This document shows, piece by piece, positions 58,701-64,000 of a stretch of DNA of 64,000 nt; the stretch's first letter is position 1; the number at the start of each line of letters is the position of its first letter. Below the pieces are notes generated by a model. It did no database searches. It had not been told where the DNA came from and was given only the letters and a program-made list of their open reading frames with translations. Made by a program: the position numbers and the translations under genes. This stretch comes from Gymnogyps californianus (taxonomy: Eukaryota > Chordata > Aves > Accipitriformes > Cathartidae). The stretch is taken from the NCBI RefSeq assembly GCF_018139145.2, contig NC_059486.1:4526001-4590000 (forward strand), given 5' to 3'.

Positions 58701-59596
58701 AGCTCCTGAACAGGGGAGGTTTAGGACCCCTCTCTGACCAAAGCATCAGTTTTTTGGCAATTGGGGATTGCCAAGTGCTCCTGAAGGTCTGGTGCGTAAC
58801 CTTGTGGCCAGGTGGCACCTTGCTGTGTGCAGGTCCAGACCTCAATTTCAGGCTCCAGACTCAGAGGACTGAATTTGAGTGGGGTTGGGCCATGCTGCTC
58901 TGATAGGTCTGGGGTTGGGGGGTGCAGTGATGTGAGGTAGGACCATTTGTGGAAAGGGTTGTTCCCCTTCCTGTTTGCACCTGTACCTTCTGGTCCCGCA
59001 GGCAGCAGGTGCTTGTTCTTGACTAGATCTCACTGAGCAGCTGCGGTGTCTGACTGTGTATGCTGTAAGTGTGCCTTTGTGCTGTAACTTCTCCTGCGTG
59101 ACACGTAGATGGGGTGCAGGGAGGTAATTTTCTTTGCAGACTGGGTCTTTAGGTGCTATTGCATCACGGAGGAAAGAAATAGTGGTGTGAGCCTCTGTGA
59201 GGGAGGATGCTCCTGTTTCCTGGGGTGCTCTGGCCGTGGTGGTGATGTGGTGTCAGGTACCCTGTTGCCTGTGTTCATGCTGGATCGGGGAGAGGGGAAG
59301 GGAGGGACTCGGGTGACTTCCCAGGTTACATCCTGCCTCCTTGCAACCTTTTGTCTTGTCCAACAGATGTTCCAAAGCTGCAGCCACACCCAGGTCTGGA
59401 GAAAAAAGAGGAAGATGATGATGAAGATGAATATGATGATGGTTCCAGTGTTAAAAAACAGGCAAATAAGAACCGGGTTCAGTCAGGCCCACGCACACCA
59501 AACCCCTATGCCTCGGACAACAGCAGCCTCATGTTTCCTATATTGGTGGCCTTTGGTGTCTTCATTCCTACCCTCTTCTGCCTCTGCCGATTGTGA
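52573..59596 (+). CDS. MLEC: MLEC gene, malectin (five exons, 281 aa)
   Basis: Malectin is an ER type I membrane lectin that binds diglucosylated N-glycans (Glc2Man9GlcNAc2) on new glycoproteins and works with ribophorin I in quality control (established). Exons are 52573-52774, 56215-56393, 57771-57947, 58107-58164 and 59367-59596, all GT-AG and in phase, 846 nt. Residues 1 to about 33 form a Leu-rich signal peptide. The malectin domain starts at about residue 37 (VVWAVNAGG). Glycan-binding residues map to Tyr71, Tyr93, Tyr120, Phe121 and Asp190, the same spacing as Xenopus 67, 89, 116, 117 and 186. An acidic stretch (about 220-230) precedes a membrane segment (about 260-279) and the short tail CRL. 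Human malectin is 292 aa; the difference lies mainly in the N-terminus. Confidence 0.97.
52775..56214 (+). other. MLEC: MLEC intron 1
   Basis: This 3.4 kb intron starts inside the CpG island, so its first 800 bases are GC-rich with long chance frames on both strands. The remainder is ordinary sequence without a recognisable exon. Confidence 0.9.
56215..56393 (+). CDS. MLEC: MLEC exon 2 (carbohydrate-binding aromatics)
   Basis: The exon encodes [20 protein letters not shown] through [15 protein letters not shown]. It carries Tyr71, Tyr93, Tyr120 and Phe121, the aromatic residues of the glucose-binding pocket. The only notable change from human is SNTED for SNPED. The acceptor is AACCTAG, the donor GTAACA. 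Confidence 0.97.
57771..57947 (+). CDS. MLEC: MLEC exon 3 (malectin domain core)
   Basis: This phase 0-0 exon of 59 codons encodes [20 protein letters not shown] through [15 protein letters not shown]. The match to human is near-exact (KK for RK and H for Y). The acceptor is CCTGAAG and the donor GTAATA. Confidence 0.97.
58107..58164 (+). CDS. MLEC: MLEC exon 4 (end of malectin domain)
   Basis: The exon encodes [19 protein letters not shown] plus one base. Asp190 in YYDNP is a ligand-binding residue. The acceptor TTTCTCTAG is strong and the donor is GTAAGC. Confidence 0.97.
59367..59596 (+). CDS. MLEC: MLEC exon 5 (acidic linker, membrane anchor, stop)
   Basis: The exon encodes [15 protein letters not shown], an Asp/Glu run ending in [24 protein letters not shown], and the membrane segment [20 protein letters not shown], then RL and TGA at 59594-59596. 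The acceptor is TCCAACAG. The acidic run differs in length and Asp/Glu mix from human, as expected for a linker. Confidence 0.97.
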
Positions 59597-62500
59597 GAGC
59601 AAGCCCCACAGAGCATCAGCCAAGGGGCTGGGAGGGAAGGAGTTGGACCAAACACAGTTGCTTTCAATTTCTCCATATTGTTCATAATTTAAGGGAAAAA
59701 AAAAAAAATTATTCATTTGGAATGAATAGCAGGTCCAGGTAAGAGGGAGCTTACCTTCCCCCTGCCAGCAAGCAGCGAGGCCCTCGCCTTCCCCTTCGCA
59801 CCATGTGCAGCCTCTGATCCTCCCTGGGGCATCCAAGAGTAAACTGAATCCTGGCTGTCTGTGTATTGGGCTGTTGAAAGCTGATGCTACCAGTCTTGGG
59901 CCACATCCCACACTGAGAAAGCCATGTGCTGCAAGATCTCTGCCTTTGCTGGGTGGAATACGGTTCCTTAAGCAGGGAAGCAGCTCTTAAAACCAGGCCT
60001 GGGTACATGTTTTGTCTGGGAGCATGGAAGTATTGTGGTGCCGTTGGGTGACCAACAACTATGGAGGACGGAGCTTGGCTCAGCATCTCCCTGAATGTGT
60101 GCAACACGATGTATGGTACTCGCCTGCGTAAAGATACTAAGACTCCAGCTAGCTGCTCAGCCTCTGTGGAGACGTTCCCCTCCTAGGACTGCAAGCTGCG
60201 CCAGGAGCAGAGGGATTTATCTGGCCTGATTTGCTGCACCAATTGGGAGAGACTTTCCTAGTTTGGCAATTGTAATGTTAGATCCATCGCAGAGGGATTC
60301 TGCTGTAGCCTGCGAGAGGCTGATGTTATTAGCGTCTGATCAGATGCACTTGTTTTCTGCATTGATTATGGCTTTTGTTTCCTTTAATATCCTTTTCTTT
60401 TCAAAGGTTTTGTTTTAAGCCCAGTTCCTTGTTTTGCCCTTTCTAGCAAGTGACCTCTCCTTTGGAAGAAGCTGAGAATCAGATGACCTAGAGAGGAGGT
60501 TCTGGACTTGTTCCTTGACCTTCCTAATGGTTAGCTCCCTGCCCCATAACTGTGAACAACCTGTGCCGTAGGACAGAGCGGAGCAACCTCGCAGATGCTC
60601 CCTGTGAGCTCTCGGTCCGTGTCATAGGGACCAGGCCTACCTGCAGCAGTGAGAAGTGCACTGGAGTTGGTTAGTGTCTTCAGTTAGCCCGGCCTTTTGC
60701 GTATCAAGGCACTGTAGTGAAGGGGCAGATGTCCAACATTTCAGTACTGTAGAGCAAGGTGGTTTGTTGCCCTCCAGAGCTCTGGAAGTGAGCAGAACAC
60801 TGGAGACAAGGTCACCTGCTTCCCCCAGGAATATTTCTGCAAGAGGCTTCTGTTTCCACATGCAGAGCCTGTGCCTGCCTGACAGAGGCTGAGCAGAGCA
60901 AAAGCCCTCGCTGCGTCTGCTGATCCAGAGCTGCAGGCCCTGAGGAGCTGTCTCTGACATGTTGAGCGCTTCTGGCTGGCAGGAGGGAGATGTTTTGTGT
61001 GCCAGAGCAGGATCTGTCCCAGGCAGGGCTGGGTCCTTGTGGGTCAACTTCAATGCTGGTGAGCTCTGGGCTCACAGAACACTTTACCTCATGCTGTCTC
61101 TGTTGTTCTCAGAAGTGCTCTCTCTTTACCCGGAGCAGTGGTACTGAGTGACGTCCTCCTTGCTGCTGCTCCTCCCTGGGCCTGACTTTTCCTAGCGGTT
61201 GTTCTTGGGTTTGATCCCCTCCAGTGGCTCAGCCACTGAGCTGAGAAGGGTCAGCAGAATTCCCTAGTTTCCGGAAAGGAAACTGGAGGAGCAGCCTTTC
61301 TGCTCTGCTGGGCCCAAGCAGCTGAAGCCTTTTGCTTCCTCCTAACCCTCAAGCTGTGATATGAGCTGCCAGCTCACTAGCTCCAGAATGGGAGCTGGGG
61401 GAGGTGTCAAAGCACTGCTTTCTGCAGCAGTGCCGCTGAACCTTGCCTTTCTGATTGCATACATCACTGCTATAGGCCTGACCCTAATTCTCTGTCTGTG
61501 AGCTAAAAAGCAAACAGTAGGACCTTAATTACCTTCTCTCCAGTTGTACAAGTGGTAACAGCCAGTTTGGGAGAAGCAAGAGGGTCCCTGCCGCAGTTGA
61601 AGGAGAAGACAGGCTTTAGAGAGAGCAGATCTTAAGAACAAACCTTAGGATGAAAAGGCGGTAAGCTTGAAGTTGTCTGCTTCATCTTCTAGCTGCTGTT
61701 AAAATCCTAGTACTTATAAAACTCTTATAAAATATAAGCTCTGTTTTGTTTGGTGACAGTGCCTGCAGAGATTCTCCAGTGTTTTGGGGATTGCTCTAAC
61801 TGGAGCACAGAGACATTTAGATCTCTATCAGTTTTGAGAAGCATGAACTGCACTGATTTGTTAAGCAAAGAACCTGGGCTTGAAAGCAAGCTTCTCTGTA
61901 AGGAGCTGTTCTCCTCCAGGCCTTTTAGGTTGAATTTTATTTGAGCATCCTTGAAGCAAGGAATCACTCAGCTTCTTGTGGCTCACCCAGTAGTCTCTGC
62001 ACCTTGCCTAGCATGAGAAAAGAGGTGTGCATTTAGGTGCGCAAAAGTTGGAGACAGGTCTAGGACAGCTTATCCCTGCATCTCCTGGCAGCCAGGGGAC
62101 CCATTTGGTGCCATCAGCCACCCTAAGGCAAAGCTGTGCAGAGTGTGATCTGTTGTGTTCCAGTTGCTCAGTTCAAATGAATTTGTCTTATTTGAATAAG
62201 AATAGGGAGGAGGAATAGGTCATCCTTCATGGCTTCAATTTAGTTGTTTTGGCTCTGTTTTTATGCGTCTTTGTCACTACAAAGCTGGTGTCTGGGTGGT
62301 TGCGGGGTTCCTGACCCTGTTATGGTGCTATAAGCAGTTTTCCTTGTTGGTCCATCCCCTCCTGACATGTTTGCGTCGGAAAGAGCCTTCAAACAAAGTG
62401 TGTGGGAACACGGGAGGATGGTAGGGGATAACCAGTCAGCACCTTGCTGGGAATGGCATACTCAGGCTGGCTCTCCTTGCCATCTCTGTCTGGCACCTGC

Positions 62501-62772
62501 AAGCCACACAGATGGGTATAATGAGGTACCTGGTCCTGACCAGGGAAAGAAAAAGTTTGGATTGGCTGTAGCTTTCCAGCACGGATGTTTGAGGGAATAT
62601 CCAAGACGTTGTTTAACTGAGACCAGTTAGAGACAAGCCTGTTTGTGCTTTGTTGCCTCCAGCTAGCAGCAGGCAGATGAAGCGCGTGTCTCTGTGCAGC
62701 AGTGCAGGGAGCTAGGTCGTGGAGCTTGATTCGCGGAGCAGTTGTGTAGAGAGGGGCAGATAAGGCAATTTT

Positions 62773-62794
62773 AATAAAACTTCCACTTAATAAA
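62773..62794 (+). terminator. MLEC: Paired polyadenylation signals, MLEC (candidate)
   Basis: AATAAA occurs at 62773-62778 and again at 62789-62794. Downstream sequence is only moderately GT-rich. Confidence 0.4.
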
Positions 62795-63035
62795 GGGGAG
62801 ACGACACCATCAATCATGTTTTGGGCCTGGATCCAGCCTCAGGGTAGTGGTTCCAAAGCCTATTTTAATTACCCCCTCGTCAGCCCCTCCTTTCGTACCT
62901 TTAAGCCAGCCCATTTTTCTCTTCTGTGTGTGTGACTAAAACAACAGCTCTGACCCTTTTGAGTATCCCAGGTGGCAGTGAGCAGAAAGCCAAATGAATT
63001 CCCTTCTCTTTTTGGTGCCTTTGTCTCAGGCTTTG

Positions 63036-63041
63036 AATAAA
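63036..63041 (+). terminator. MLEC: Polyadenylation signal, MLEC (candidate)
   Basis: AATAAA is followed within about 60 bases by a T-run and GAGTGTTTTCTCTTTTTTT, a typical U/GU-rich downstream element. On sequence grounds this is the best candidate for the main MLEC poly(A) site. Confidence 0.5.
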
Positions 63042-63060
63042 AGTCTATTTGAAGAAGCTT

Positions 63061-64000
63061 CTTTTTTTTTTTTAAAGGAGTTTCTGAGTGTTTTCTCTTT
63101 TTTTCCCCAAGGGACAGGCATTCCCTGCCCTTGTGATCAGCTGGGGACTGTCTCACTGTCCCTGGATGCCAGCTCTGGAGGTCACAGCCGAAGCAGAGAA
63201 CTGTGAGCGAGTATCTTTGGTTCCAGCCCTTGAGATCAATGGAAGAAAAGCCTAGCAGGGGATAGAAGAACTGGAAGAGCTCCTTCAGGTCTGGTCTCCC
63301 CCAGAAATCTCCCAAAGGCAGGATGGAGAACTTCCAGACAGTCTGGTGCCTGCGTGTCTGTGCAGTTCAGAGCTGAGTCATGGCTAGGTCCTGGTAGTCG
63401 TATGGTGCTTACAGCTTCTGGGTGCAGAGTGTGTCTTGGAGGGTGCAGAGTGTGTCTTGGAGGGTCCTGCCCCCCAACTCACACACTGAGGGCTTGCCCC
63501 ACACTGTTTGGGTCTGAACAGGGAGCAGAGACCCATGCTTTGTCCCTTGGCCTTCCGTTAAGTTGAAATGGGATTGCAACAGGCAGGGAAATGTCTTGAT
63601 ATGGGAAGTCTGGGCTGAACAGGCCTGTCTGATGGAAAACAGCAGGAGAAGGGAGAGGACCAGCAGAGCAGCTTCAGCCCTTGATCTGAGACAGATTCTG
63701 AGCAGCTGCAAAGTACCAAGTGTTTCAGGCTCTGTTTGGTGCTCAAATGTGGAAGAGATCTGTCTGCTTCTTGCACTTATGTGGCAGGGAGGGAAATATC
63801 CTTGCTGAGAATCCAAGGGAAATGGGAGCTGAGCCAGCACTGAGCTAATTTACCTACTGGCGCTTCTGCATCTCCACAACAAATGCCAAAGTCTAATACA
63901 ATTCAAGGATGCTTTTTTTTTTAACGTCAGCCTGGTTCCACCAGTCTGTCTTCACCGGCTAGTCCCAAATAGGCTCAGACAAGTATTCTCAACGGCACAA
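63061..64000. other. Downstream of MLEC, no gene recognised
   Basis: No exon is recognisable before the window ends. UNC119B is the next gene in human as I recall it and would be expected further right. Confidence 0.6.
63420..63461. repeat. Perfect two-copy tandem duplication, 21 bp unit
   Basis: The 21-base unit beginning GGGTGCAGAGTG occurs at 63420-63440 and 63441-63461 without mismatch, so it is recent. The minus-strand frame across it shows a repeated LQDTLCT peptide, but that frame is not a recognised gene. Confidence 0.95.

Larger units (their letters stand above)
59597..63060 (+). other. MLEC: Probable MLEC 3' UTR
   Basis: No AATAAA appears between the stop codon and 62773, so the 3' UTR is probably long, about 3.2-3.5 kb. 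An A-run at about 59697-59708 lacks an upstream signal and is not a poly(A) site. Open frames in this stretch are short and unrecognised. Ends are inferred only from signals. Confidence 0.55.

Noticed and set aside
59690..59712. A-run as a poly(A) site or retrotransposed tail
   Set aside because: No AATAAA just upstream and no target-site duplication seen; it is a genomic A-run in the MLEC 3' UTR.

Overview
The window is vertebrate nuclear DNA, most likely from a bird. It carries two intron-split genes on the + strand with GT-AG splice sites and CpG-island promoters. Few interspersed repeats are recognisable and the introns are compact. I identified the genes by translating each exon and comparing with remembered vertebrate proteins; the species call is inference.

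Layout. (1) 1-18.9 kb: upstream of CABP1, no gene recognised; it holds simple repeats and one unproven minus-strand exon candidate at 9794-10024. (2) 18.9-46.2 kb: CABP1 (calcium-binding protein 1 / caldendrin). A CpG island and a long first exon (19618-20220) give caldendrin (353 aa). A second start exon at 32945-32989, with or without a cassette exon at 37734-37910, gives S-CaBP1 (167 aa) or L-CaBP1 (226 aa). Five shared exons (41575-46184) encode the four EF-hands. The 21 kb first intron also holds a degenerate repeat tract (22.5-24.3 kb) and an isolated GC-rich island (25.5-26.0 kb). (3) 46.2-51.8 kb: CABP1 3' end and spacer, no gene recognised. (4) 51.8-64 kb: MLEC (malectin), complete in five exons (52573-59596, 281 aa), with a CpG-island promoter and probably a roughly 3.2-3.5 kb 3' UTR.

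CABP1 next to MLEC in the same orientation matches human 12q24.31 as I recall it, so this is ordinary conserved synteny. The two genes have unrelated jobs: neuronal Ca2+ sensing, and ER glycoprotein quality control. No wholly new system was found. The observations most worth following are a duplicated splice donor in CABP1 that would add 11 in-frame residues just before EF-hand 3, the intronic GC island, the degenerate repeat tract, and the minus-strand exon candidate.
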